This document shows, one piece after another, positions 15,748 through 23,382 of a DNA stretch of 25,318 nucleotides (positions within the stretch are counted from its first letter, which is position 1; each line of letters opens with the position of its first letter). This DNA is from JAICTV01 sp035634055 (lineage in GTDB: Bacteria; Planctomycetota; Phycisphaerae; Tepidisphaerales; Tepidisphaeraceae), in assembly GCA_035634055.1 (NCBI GenBank), contig DASQDR010000173.1, positions 1 through 25,318 of the forward strand, given 5' to 3'. The position numbers were made by a program, and so were the translations under genes. The notes below the pieces were generated by a model, which was given only the letters and a program-made list of their open reading frames with translations, made no database searches and was not told the origin of the DNA.

Positions 15748-17273
15748 GCCTGTCCCTCCTGCGGCCGCGGCTTTGGCGGCTGCGGTCCCGCTTGTGGCTT
15801 GGTCGGCCGCGGCGGCACGATGCCCGGCCGCGGCGGCGTCGCCTGCTTCGGCGCGGCGGGCGACTGCGCCTTCGGCGCGCCGCGTCCCACGCCCGGCACC
15901 GCCTGCACCATGGGCTTGCGCGGGATCTCCAGCACCAGCGATGCCTGTTGCCGCTGCGCCGCCGTTGCCGCCGCGGCGCCGCCTTCCAAGGCGTCGTCGG
16001 CTTCTTCCACGAAGATCTGGTCCAGCACCCACCCGACCATCAGGATCATGAAGAACGCCGGCACCAGCATCACCAGTCCGACGAACTGGTGGGCGAACGA
16101 CTCGGACAACTGCCGGCTCACGTAGTGGTCCAGCAGCCCCTGCCCCGCCACCCGCATCACGTTACAGAAGATCGCGATCGGCACGCTGGAGATGGTGATG
16201 ACGATCTTCTGCCACAGCGGGCGCGCGCTTAGGAAGGCGACCGCCATCCCGACCGTGATGAAGGTCATCAGCGACCGCAGCCCGGCGCACGCCTCGGCCA
16301 CGTTGAGCGTCCGCAGCGGCTCGGTGATGCCGCCCATATTGATCTTGGTGCCGGTCCGGTAGGCGTTGACGCCGGTGAACCGCAGCGTCACCACCGCCAC
16401 CTTGGCGGCGAAGGTCTGGAGCGGGCTGGCGATGTAGCTGTAAACCAGCGCGGGCCACGGGATCGCGCAGATCAGGTAGACGATGGGGAACCAGGCGTAC
16501 CTCATGACCCGCCACCCGCACAGCATCAGCACGATGCCGAACAGGGTCAGGATCATGGCGCAGCCCTGGAGGAACTGGTTCTGACCGGGCCAGATGCCGT
16601 AAGCGAAGGCGATCAGCCCCATCAGCAGGCTGCCGATGCCCCAATCGAGCAGCCCGACCAGCAGCCCGTAGGTCGCCAGGCTCATGCCGGCGAAACGGAT
16701 CATCCACCCCATGTCTGGCCCGAAGCTGGACGAGAGCGAGGCGATGCCCCCGCCCGCCGCCAACATCACCGCCGCGGGGATCATCCGCCACTTGTCGCGG
16801 AAGTTTCCCAGCAGCAGCGGCTCGACCGGCTGCTTCAGCAGGTCTTCACGATTGATGTAAAGGTAGTAGAGCCCGACGAAGGGAATGCAGACGGCGTGGC
16901 CCCAGTTGGCCTCGCCCCAGACGGGGTTGGTCTTGTCCCACAGCCATCGCAGGACGATCCAGTAGACCGCGACGAACAACGGCGCGAGGATCGCGACCTT
17001 CACCCACGTCTCGGGCGAGAGGCCGTAAACCTCCTCGCCTTCGTCGTGCCGCGCGGCGGCGACCGGCGAAGGGGCGCGGAGGGAGCCGGCAGAAACCATC
17101 GGAGATGTTGGAGTCAGGTCCGTCAAAGGCTGCGCCCTCCCACCGGGCTTTGGGGCACCGTCAGCGGCGACAACCGAACTGCCCGCGTCGTCGGCTCCGA
17201 ATGCCCGCTTCGAATTGGCGATATTTGCGATGCGCGTCGCACGTGAAGTTCCGGCATAGAACCCCCGCCGCAC
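15744..17273 (-). CDS. Exosortase with N- and C-terminal extensions
   Basis: A multi-pass membrane cysteine transpeptidase-like enzyme that in known systems cuts PEP-CTERM-type sorting tails and attaches the protein to the envelope. The catalytic triad is visible: C329 in NVAEACAGLRSL, R374 in CNVMRVAG and H395 in FAHQFVG (numbering from GTG 17273). About eight or more hydrophobic helices span residues 90-420. A soluble Ser/Ala/Gly-rich stretch precedes the core, and a Pro/Ala-rich tail of about 90 residues follows the last helix. GTG 17273 has GGAAAG 4 nt upstream. ATG 17099 would remove 58 poorly ordered residues and is an alternative. The gene follows the SLBB exporter gene across hairpins and is coupled to EpsI. 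No PEP-CTERM protein is seen in the window. Confidence 0.88.
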   Translation of the reverse strand: MRRGFYAGTSRATRIANIANSKRAFGADDAGSSVVAADGAPKPGGRAQPLTDLTPTSPMVSAGSLRAPSPVAAARHDEGEEVYGLSPETWVKVAILAPLFVAVYWIVLRWLWDKTNPVWGEANWGHAVCIPFVGLYYLYINREDLLKQPVEPLLLGNFRDKWRMIPAAVMLAAGGGIASLSSSFGPDMGWMIRFAGMSLATYGLLVGLLDWGIGSLLMGLIAFAYGIWPGQNQFLQGCAMILTLFGIVLMLCGWRVMRYAWFPIVYLICAIPWPALVYSYIASPLQTFAAKVAVVTLRFTGVNAYRTGTKINMGGITEPLRTLNVAEACAGLRSLMTFITVGMAVAFLSARPLWQKIVITISSVPIAIFCNVMRVAGQGLLDHYVSRQLSESFAHQFVGLVMLVPAFFMILMVGWVLDQIFVEEADDALEGGAAAATAAQRQQASLVLEIPRKPMVQAVPGVGRGAPKAQSPAAPKQATPPRPGIVPPRPTKPQAGPQPPKPRPQEGQA

Positions 17274-17395
17274 CCGTCTTTCCGTACGCCCCGAGCCCGC
17301 TGGCTGTTCAGCTTTTTGCGACTCAACTCACGCAACGGCTGCGCCCGGTTGTAGCGCGCCTGCCTCGCCGCCCCGGGGAACGTGCGGCATCACGG

Positions 17396-17494
17396 AAAAA
17401 ACGCCGCCACCTACGCGCAGCGGCCCCGTGAGGGGCCGCGCGACGTCAATCCGTTGAGCTCGCACCGCTCTGCCCAGCTTACCGGGCAGAGCGG
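17396..17494 (-). terminator. Double hairpin with downstream U-run after the SLBB exporter gene
   Basis: Ten nucleotides past the stop codon, an 11-bp perfect stem pairs 17484-17494 with 17465-17475 (loop of 8). A second 8-bp stem pairs 17432-17439 with 17420-17427 (GCGGCCCC, loop of 4). On the minus strand a run of six T at 17401-17396 follows about 20 nt after the second stem. The spacing to the U-run is loose, so this may be a partial terminator or attenuator separating the exporter gene from the exosortase operon. Confidence 0.6.
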
Positions 17495-17504
17495 CGACCG
17501 CTGA

Positions 17505-19094
17505 CTAGTCGTTGCCGTTGTTCTGCGGAGCGTAGTTCCGGTCATACAGGAACCCGAACCCGTACGTGATCCGGAAGGCGTTGCGGAACGCCGCCAGGAA
17601 CGGGGCGGGGAGATTAGTACCCACGCGCACGATGTCGTTGGGTTTCAGGAAGATGTCGGGCTGCTCACCCGAGGCGATCTTGTCCAGGTCGACGCGGGCG
17701 AAGACCTGGCGGTCCTGCCCGATCCGGCGGACGATCTCGGTCCGTGCCGGAATGGCGAGCTGATCCATGCCCCCCGCCGCCGCCAAGGCCTGCTGGAGCG
17801 TGATCTGACGCGCCGTCAGGCTGTACACGCCCGTGCGGTTGACGTGCCCGTCCATGTAGTACTCGCCGGTGGTCGGCGGCGGGACGATGATCATGTCCTG
17901 CGGCTTGACCACGATGTTGTAGCGAAGGTCGCCGTTCTTCAACTGCGTCACCGGCACGCGGATGACGCGGGTATTGTCGGCGGACATCGGGTTGCGGAAC
18001 CCGTCGAAGCCCTGCGGAGCGGCGACGCCGGGGGTGGTCGGCTCCACCGGAGCGACCGCCGGCGTGGTCGGCGGCGCGGCGGCAGCGGCACCCGGATCGG
18101 CCGGCGCCACTGGAGCGGCGGCGGCGGCACCGGGCGCTGCGCCGGTGGCGGTCGCGCCCTGGTTGCCCACCAGGACCGGCTTGCCGTCGACGATGATGTA
18201 GCGACCCTCGCTGGAACCGCCGCCCGGGGCGGGCGAGGTCGGCGGGGTCAGGCTCGGCGGGATCGGGGCCGTCGCCGCATCCTGGAGCAGGTAGACCGGC
18301 TCATTGGCGATCGGGCCCTGCGAGCGGGGCTGGAGGACGTCGGTGCCCGGCGCGGGCGTCGTGCCCGGCGCGCCGCCGGGTGCGCCGCCCGGGGCCGCGC
18401 CCGGAGCGCCCGCCGGCGGCAGGCTTTCCGGCCGGCGCGGCGCCAGGTCCGCGCGGCGGACCACGAACAGGTAATCGATTCCCTGCGAGTTGATGTCACC
18501 CGCGGTCACCAGCGCGTCCAGGACGCGGAAGTCCGCCTGGTTGATGCCGTACTGCCCCGGGCGGTTGACCGATCCGATGATGCTGAACGTCCGGGCCAGC
18601 GCCTGCGCCACCGTGACCGACACCTGCGCGTTGGGCATCAGGTTGGCCTCGCGGTACGCCCGCTGGATCTCGGTCTCGAGCTGCGCCTCGGTGAGCCCCT
18701 CGGCCCGCACCTGCCCGATGAGCGGCAGGCTGACGTTGCCGCTCTCGCTGACGCGCACCGAGCGGATCGTTTCCACCCCGGGACCGACCAGGTCGGTGAT
18801 CGAGATGCTCAGCAGATCGTTGCGCCCGACGACGTAATCCTGTTGCGCCGCGACGAGGTCGTCCGGCTGGACATCGGTGGCGTTGGCGAACTGGTCATTG
18901 GGCTCTTCCACGCCCGTCTCAAGCGTGCTGACGATCGGCAGGAGCAGCGGATCGTTGGGACGGCGCTTCTCGAAGCGGCCGACCTCAGACGGGTTCAGGA
19001 AGCTTTTGGTTTCGCACCCGCCGGCCGCGAAAGTGGCGGCCAGGCACGCGACCAGCGCGAGCTTGGGCGATACGGGAGAGAGGGCGGAACGCAA
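17505..19094 (-). CDS. Wza-type polysaccharide export lipoprotein with SLBB domains
   Basis: A 529-residue outer-membrane exporter. The start is TTG 19094, set by AAGGAG 6 nt upstream and by the signal peptide that begins there; the open frame reaches further upstream without support. Residues 12-27 form a lipoprotein signal ending in AAGGC (C27 lipidated). The polysaccharide-export domain is about 84-165 (DYVVGRNDLLSISITD, VSLPLIGQVRAEGLTEAQLE). A first SLBB domain runs 169-405 and is split by a Pro/Ala/Gly-rich insert at about 220-372. A second SLBB domain is about 410-492, and an amphipathic C-terminal helix (FLAAFRNAFRITYGFGF) may line the outer-membrane pore. It would form the periplasm/outer-membrane channel that docks with the Wzc-like protein. 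It is first in the block and separately terminated. Confidence 0.9.
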   Translation of the reverse strand: MRSALSPVSPKLALVACLAATFAAGGCETKSFLNPSEVGRFEKRRPNDPLLLPIVSTLETGVEEPNDQFANATDVQPDDLVAAQQDYVVGRNDLLSISITDLVGPGVETIRSVRVSESGNVSLPLIGQVRAEGLTEAQLETEIQRAYREANLMPNAQVSVTVAQALARTFSIIGSVNRPGQYGINQADFRVLDALVTAGDINSQGIDYLFVVRRADLAPRRPESLPPAGAPGAAPGGAPGGAPGTTPAPGTDVLQPRSQGPIANEPVYLLQDAATAPIPPSLTPPTSPAPGGGSSEGRYIIVDGKPVLVGNQGATATGAAPGAAAAAPVAPADPGAAAAAPPTTPAVAPVEPTTPGVAAPQGFDGFRNPMSADNTRVIRVPVTQLKNGDLRYNIVVKPQDMIIVPPPTTGEYYMDGHVNRTGVYSLTARQITLQQALAAAGGMDQLAIPARTEIVRRIGQDRQVFARVDLDKIASGEQPDIFLKPNDIVRVGTNLPAPFLAAFRNAFRITYGFGFLYDRNYAPQNNGND

Positions 19095-19740
19095 GGCGGG
19101 CTCCTTTCGAGCGAACGGGTTCGTCAAGGTCAGCTCCGGCCGCCGGCGCAGGCGCCGCAGGATTGGCCGCAGAGCTGGACAGCGGTCCGGACGGACCGGT
19201 TTGGGACCGGTAAACCTTCCCTTAGATCGGTTATCGGCAAACCGCTTAGTTCTTGTGTTGTCGGCCGTTACTTTAGGTGGCGGCCGAATCATATTGCAAG
19301 AAGAACGGGCAAAAGGCAACGCCGCCAGGTGCCCTCCGGACGCCCCATGCGCCACCGGCGGCACGGTCGCGTCCGGACGATGGGATTAATCGTCCTGAGG
19401 GCCGCAATTTTTCCTCTTTTACCACCGCCGCCCCGCGCGCCGCCGGTGAGAAGCGTGGTAAGGCTCACATTCTCGGACCGGCAACTGCGCCGCCCGAAGA
19501 GACACCGCCCGAAGAGACGCCGCCCGACGCCCAGGCCCCGCGCGGTGCGGTGCGACTACCCAGAAGTTCGCTTCGAGAAATTCGCGCCGGCGGCGCCGCA
19601 CCGCGCCGGAGACGGCACCTTTTCGCCGTCCGCCGGTGCGGGCTAATCGTCGCCCGGCGCCCGCGGGGACTTCCAAGGCAGGTTCGGGCAGGCGCGGGCG
19701 CCTGTCGTCATGGCGTCCTCTTCGACGCACACAGCCTCAG
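19095..19740. other. Intergenic region upstream of the exporter gene, no intact gene
   Basis: About 650 bp. The part next to the exporter gene is the likely promoter/leader. It has an AT-richer stretch at about 19200-19320 and self-complementary words such as ACCGGT-TTGGG-ACCGGT near 19195. I cannot assign -35/-10 boxes with confidence. A 15-bp tandem repeat lies farther out. Open frames across this region look like non-coding GC-rich frames, with Arg/Pro/Ala-biased translations and no motif. Confidence 0.45.
19490..19532 (+). repeat. Short 15-bp tandem repeat
   Basis: Two full copies of CCGCCCGAAGAGAC(A/G) at 19490-19504 and 19505-19519, plus a partial third copy (CCGCCCGACGCCC). In one plus-strand frame it would encode PPEETPPEETPPDA, which looks like a protein linker, but the surrounding frame is not convincing. 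It may be a relic of the same decayed gene as the fragment at 19741. Confidence 0.6.
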
Positions 19741-19863
19741 CGATTCTGCGACGCGAGATGGGAGCCGGGCCTCGGCGGGCGATCGCTGTTCGTCGACTAC
19801 GACGGCAACGGCCTGCGCGGCGCCGGTCGGTCGAACACGCCCGTCACGGTCCGACGCGGATGA
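19741..19863 (+). pseudogene. Decayed fragment of an SdrD-B-like surface-protein repeat
   Basis: The plus-strand frame ending in TGA at 19861-19863 reads EPGLGGRSLFVDYDGNGLRG and then AGRSNTPVTV. This closely follows the SdrD B-like/calcium-loop repeat consensus of large secreted proteins, roughly 'D.GEPGLaGrtVFvDyNGNGlrDaGEp.T.vT'. Key acidic positions are changed (DAGE became GAGR, and the first DAGEP is DARWEP), and no start codon, flanking repeats or signal sequence remain. This supports a remnant rather than a gene. Its last 20 bases overlap the 3' end of the collar-domain gene on the other strand. Chance similarity in a GC-rich frame is possible, but the run of matching positions argues against it. 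Confidence 0.45.
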
Positions 19864-20725
19864 TGAAGCGCACGGCGACATACGAGGGCACGATGTCCAG
19901 GGGCGGCACGTTGTGTCCGTGATCGCCGCCGCCGATGCTGCCCCCCAGATCGTGCCGATGCTGACCTTCGATCGCGGGGGTGCTATCGGTCGCGAGGTGA
20001 AAGCCGGTGCCAAAGCCACCGTTATTGTCCCGCGTCAGGTACGTGTGTGCGGGAATCGCCGGGCCGGCGTTTGAGATCGAAGCCGTTCGCGGCGGCAGGT
20101 CGTGCCCGTGCGCACCAGCTCCGGCGACGGCCACGGCGGCTGTCGCGTCGTTCGGCCTGTTGAAGGCTAAGACTGCCTCTCCGGCACCGTGTCCTCGGAG
20201 GACCCGCCCCCCGAGGTTCGGGACCGGCTTGTTCCACCAACCGCTCGACACGTCCTCGCGCTTGAACTGGGCCGGGTGCTTCGTGTCCACAACCTGTCCG
20301 TCGCACAAGACCCACCCCTTGGCCAAAACCCGGTAAAGCTCCTCGTCGCTGCCGGCGATCCCGACCGCCATGATCGTGCCAACCGGGATGGTCGTGCCGA
20401 TGCGCTGGTCAACCCAGCCCTCGACCTGCTTCTTGTCCACGACTGGCTGCCGGCCGAACAGCCAGGGCACCACGCTCACCAACAGCGCGGTGAGGGCAAA
20501 ACCAAAGGCGAGGCGCGCCACGATGCGGGATCGGCCGCCCGCAGCTTTCTCCCTGGCCTGCACTGCCCGCACCCTTTCCAACCGAGCGTCCGCATCCGGG
20601 CTTCCTGCCGGGGCCTCGTCGCCGTGCTCTTCCGGCGGATCCTCCTTGCGGAACCATACCGGGATCAGGGCCAAGATGACCGCGGTGATGCTGCCGATGA
20701 TCGCGATGGTGACCTGATCGGACAC
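19844..20725 (-). CDS. Membrane-anchored phage tail-collar-domain protein
   Basis: A 293-residue protein. GTG 20725 is chosen because GCGGAG lies about 6 nt upstream and the protein then opens with a membrane helix (VTIAIIGSITAVILALIPVW, about 4-23). A charged cytosolic loop follows, then a second helix at about 77-97 (AFGFALTALLVSVVPWLF). The remaining ~190 residues match the tail collar domain: TIPVGTIMAVGIAG, LAKGWVLCDGQVV, VPNLGGRVLRG, then His/Gly-rich HGHDLPP and DHGHNVPP loops, and the classic ending PPLDIVPSYVAVRFIIRV. Collar domains occur in phage fibres and in bacterial surface or microcystin-dependence-type proteins. No phage genes are nearby, so this is probably a cellular protein displaying the fold on the membrane. 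Function is unknown. Confidence 0.82.
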   Translation of the reverse strand: MSDQVTIAIIGSITAVILALIPVWFRKEDPPEEHGDEAPAGSPDADARLERVRAVQAREKAAGGRSRIVARLAFGFALTALLVSVVPWLFGRQPVVDKKQVEGWVDQRIGTTIPVGTIMAVGIAGSDEELYRVLAKGWVLCDGQVVDTKHPAQFKREDVSSGWWNKPVPNLGGRVLRGHGAGEAVLAFNRPNDATAAVAVAGAGAHGHDLPPRTASISNAGPAIPAHTYLTRDNNGGFGTGFHLATDSTPAIEGQHRHDLGGSIGGGDHGHNVPPLDIVPSYVAVRFIIRVGP

Positions 20726-20947
20726 GAGCGCTCCGCGCTTTGCCGACGGAGGGCGCCGGCGTGCGTTGCCAAGGCCATAAGATGCTTCCCCGCCCGTTGC
20801 TGGTCCGGCGCATGCTACGATGACCCGCCTTGCTCCCGCCAGAATCCAACGCCGGCGCGCCAAGGCTTGCCTGCCACACCGTGAGCGCGCCTCCGGCTGG
20901 ACGACGTCCCTGGGGTGCCTTGTGCGGGCCAGAACCCACCGCGGCTC

Positions 20948-22267
20948 TCAAGCTGCCAGCAGCTTAAACGCTTCCCTCGCCGCCTTCAGCGTTTGCTTGA
21001 CGGCGTCCTCGTCGTGGGCCAGGCCGATGAACCAGGCTTCGAACTGGCTCGGCGGGAGGTAGACGCCGCGGTCGAGCATGGCGTGGAAGAAGGCGGCGTA
21101 GCGCGCGGTGTCGCAGGCGGTGGCGTCCTCGTAGTTCTCCACCTTCTGCCCGGCGGTGGCGAAGAAGGGGCAGAGCATCGAGCCGACGCGATTGATCGTC
21201 AGCGGAACGCCGGCGGCGTCGGCGGCGTCGCGCAGGCCGTCGGACAGGGCGGCGCCGGTCTTCTCCAGCGCGTCGTACGCGCCCTCTTCGCGGAGGATCT
21301 CCAGGGTGGCGATGCCGGCCGCCATCGCCAGCGGGTTGCCGCTGAGCGTGCCCGCCTGGTACATCGGCCCCACGGGGCTGACCAGTTCCATCAGTTCCCT
21401 GCGCGCCGCGTACGCGCCCACCGGCAGCCCGCCGCCGATCACCTTGCCCAGGCAGGTGATGTCCGGACGGACGCCGTAGCGCACCTGCGCGCCGCCCCAG
21501 GCGACGCGGAAGCCGGTCATCACCTCGTCGAACAGCAGCATCGCGCCGTGGCGGTCGCACAAATCGCGCAGGCCCTGCAAGTAGCCGTCGGCGGGCGGGA
21601 TCAAGCCCATGTTGCCGGCGACCGGCTCGACCACGAACGCGGCGATGCGCCCGGCGTTCTGCTCGAACGCGGCGGCGGCGCCGTCAAGGTCGTTGTAGTG
21701 GACGCTCAGCGTGGTGGCGGTGATCGACGCCGGCACGCCCGGGCTGGACGGCGTGCCGTGCGTCAGCGCGCCGCTGCCGGCGTCGACGAGCAGTTGGTCG
21801 GCGTGCCCGTGGTAGCCGCCGATGCACTTGACGATCAGGTCGCGCCGCGTCGCCGCGCGCGCGAGGCGGATGGCGGACATGGTCGCCTCGGTGCCGCTGT
21901 TGACGAAGCGGACCATCTCCACGCCCGGCAGCGCCGCGACGATCTCCTCGGCCAGCGCCACCTCGTGCTCGGTCGGGGCGCCGTAGCTGGTGCCGCGGCC
22001 GATCGCCTTGGAGAGCGCGGCGACCACGCGCTCGTTGGCGTGCCCGACGATCATCGGGCCGTAGCTGCCGACGTAATCGACGTACTCGTTGCCGTCGATG
22101 TCGGTCAGCCGGCAGCCGTCGGCCTCCTTGATGAAGATCGGCGTGCCGCCGACCGCCTGGAACGCGCGCACCGGCGAGGAGACGCCGCCGGGCATCACCT
22201 TCCTCGCTTCGACGACCGCCTCTTCGGCCCGGGCGATGGAACGGGCTGCTGCTTTACGGTCGGCCAT
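20948..22267 (-). CDS. hemL: Glutamate-1-semialdehyde 2,1-aminomutase
   Basis: A 439-residue PLP enzyme that converts glutamate-1-semialdehyde to 5-aminolevulinate in the C5 heme/tetrapyrrole pathway (cytosol). Family marks are MPGGVSSPVRAF, the YVDYVGSYGPMIVGHA segment, GTSYGAPTEHEV, FVNSGTEATMSAIRLARA, IGGYHGHAD, VVEPVAGNMG, LFDEVMTGFR, the PLP-binding lysine K275 in CLGKVIGGGLPVGAY, and MYQAGTLSGNPLAMAAG. ATG 22267 gives the normal length; the open frame extends upstream without homology. No Shine-Dalgarno is evident. It lies 222 bp upstream of the collar-domain gene on the same strand and diverges from the 138-residue protein gene. Confidence 0.96.
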   Translation of the reverse strand: MADRKAAARSIARAEEAVVEARKVMPGGVSSPVRAFQAVGGTPIFIKEADGCRLTDIDGNEYVDYVGSYGPMIVGHANERVVAALSKAIGRGTSYGAPTEHEVALAEEIVAALPGVEMVRFVNSGTEATMSAIRLARAATRRDLIVKCIGGYHGHADQLLVDAGSGALTHGTPSSPGVPASITATTLSVHYNDLDGAAAAFEQNAGRIAAFVVEPVAGNMGLIPPADGYLQGLRDLCDRHGAMLLFDEVMTGFRVAWGGAQVRYGVRPDITCLGKVIGGGLPVGAYAARRELMELVSPVGPMYQAGTLSGNPLAMAAGIATLEILREEGAYDALEKTGAALSDGLRDAADAAGVPLTINRVGSMLCPFFATAGQKVENYEDATACDTARYAAFFHAMLDRGVYLPPSQFEAWFIGLAHDEDAVKQTLKAAREAFKLLAA

Positions 22268-22429
22268 GAAGCGGCGAATGGTATCGCGCGCCGCGCGATT
22301 TCGCACGGTGGGGGGCGGTGGGTGGGAGGCGCCGTCGCGGGAGGCGTGCGCGGGTGTGTGCTGCGTCGCCGCCGGGCGCCCGCCCGGCCTATGATCGGTG
22401 TTGGCGAACGATCGGCCGAGGAAACGCGC

Positions 22430-22846
22430 ATGAGACACAACCCCCACCGGGACCACCCGACGCTCCTCCAACTCGTGCAGGTGCGCGACGCGCTGCTGCG
22501 GCTGCACAAGGCGCTGCTGGACGGGCAGCGCGCCAAGTACGAGCGCGCCAACGGCCGCGTCGGCTCGCCCGGCGAGATGCTCAAGCTGGTCATCGGCAAC
22601 GCCGACTTCGACTGGCTGCACCGGCTCAGCGAGCTGGTGGTCGAGATCGACGAGCAGGTGGAAGACAAGCAGACCGTGCTGACGCCGGAGAACGGGCAGG
22701 TGCTGATCGACCAGGCGAAGGTGCTGCTGACACCCGACGAGGGCGGCGCCGCGGTGTTCGGCCGCAAGTATTACGAAGCGCTGCAGGAAGACCCCGCCGC
22801 CGGCGCGATGCACGCGGAGCTGCGCACGCTGATGAAGCGGCAGTAG
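22430..22846 (+). CDS. Conserved-looking hypothetical protein, 138 residues
   Basis: ATG 22430 has GAGG about 8 nt upstream. The protein is mostly helical, soluble and charged: HPTLLQLVQVRDALLRLHKA, a GSPGEMLKLVIGNADFDWLH segment, WLHRLSELVVEIDEQVED, then GQVLIDQAKVLLTPDEGGAA, and a C-terminal FGRKYYEALQEDPAAGAMHA. There is no signal peptide, membrane segment or catalytic motif I recognise. The composition and periodic leucines are those of a real folded protein. It is monocistronic, divergent from hemL (162 bp) and followed by a purine-rich tail. I do not assign a function. Confidence 0.72.
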   Translation: MRHNPHRDHPTLLQLVQVRDALLRLHKALLDGQRAKYERANGRVGSPGEMLKLVIGNADFDWLHRLSELVVEIDEQVEDKQTVLTPENGQVLIDQAKVLLTPDEGGAAVFGRKYYEALQEDPAAGAMHAELRTLMKRQ

Positions 22847-23382
22847 GACAGGGGCGAGCGACGGAGCGACGGAGCGGCGAAGGGGATTGCGGGAGAGGGA
22901 GGGACGGAGCAAACGGCGCTGCCTCAGGCCGCGCCGCGCTGCGCAAAAAAGAACAGCGGCCTGGGGGAGGGCATCCCGGGCCGCTGTCGGAGGGGAGAGT
23001 GATTCGTGAGCGTGCTAACAACCGCTCGATTGATGTTACGGATAATCGTCATCCGCTGAAAAAAGAATGCACAAAATCCGCGGAAGTTTCGCCCCGACAA
23101 TTTATTCCACCCGGGCTGAGCCATAGCATGCGCCTGAAAGCAACGCGTGACAGTTCTGACAACGTGCAAAATCGGACTGCCAAACCGGCACCTGACACAG
23201 GAGCGGACGCCGGTTGGACGCTGCCGTAAGTACGGTGAAATCAAGGACGTAACCCGACGTCGGCGGCGCGCCAAGATGGCACACCCTTTGATATAGCCTC
23301 ACCATTGCGGGGCCTGTCAGGCGACGCGCACTTCCCGCGCGTCCGGCCGATCCGCCCCGCCGAAATCAGGAGCGAACACCCC
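22847..23382. other. Long spacer upstream of dnaK, no supported protein gene
   Basis: It begins with purine-rich 8-bp repeats (GAGCGACG at 22856-22863 and 22864-22871, GAGCGGCG at 22872-22879). A hairpin with an adjacent A-run follows at 22945-22987, then an AT-richer stretch to about 23220. The dnaK promoter must lie toward the right end; TTTGATATAG near 23287-23296 is the only -10-like word, with no good -35. AGGAG about 10 nt before ATG 23383 is the dnaK ribosome site. Confidence 0.5.
22945..22987 (-). terminator. Intrinsic terminator on the minus strand upstream of dnaK
   Basis: A 9-bp stem pairs 22953-22961 (ACAGCGGCC) with 22979-22987. The loop region is GC-rich and can pair further (GGG with CCC). 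Read on the minus strand the stem is followed by TTCTTTTTTGCG (six T at 22950-22945). There is no U-run after it on the plus strand, so it does not look like the terminator of the 138-residue protein gene. No minus-strand gene is seen between it and dnaK. Confidence 0.6.

Noticed and set aside
15744..16032. Upstream extension of the EpsI frame (95 codons beyond GTG 15747).
   Set aside because: It lies entirely inside the exosortase 3' end and translates to Gly/Arg-rich noise. The GTG with AGGAGG is the clear start.
19095..19364. Upstream extension of the exporter frame (90 codons beyond TTG 19094).
   Set aside because: The extension would bury the lipoprotein signal peptide inside the protein. 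AAGGAG six bases before TTG and the signal sequence directly after it decide the start.
19277..20074. Plus-strand open frame over the spacer right of the exporter gene, containing PPEETPPEET.
   Set aside because: It has Arg/Ala/Pro-biased translation with no family signature, overlaps the convincing collar-domain gene on the other strand and lacks a ribosome site. Only the SdrD-B-like piece in another frame looked meaningful.
23005..23040. CIRCE-like half site (GTGCTAA) upstream of dnaK.
   Set aside because: The matching left half TTAGCACTC at 9-nt spacing is absent and the half site present carries extra bases, so HrcA control is not supported.
22924..23274. Minus-strand open frame of 116 codons upstream of dnaK.
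   Set aside because: It runs through the terminator hairpin, has a basic low-information translation and no ribosome site. A non-coding transcript fits better, if there is one.
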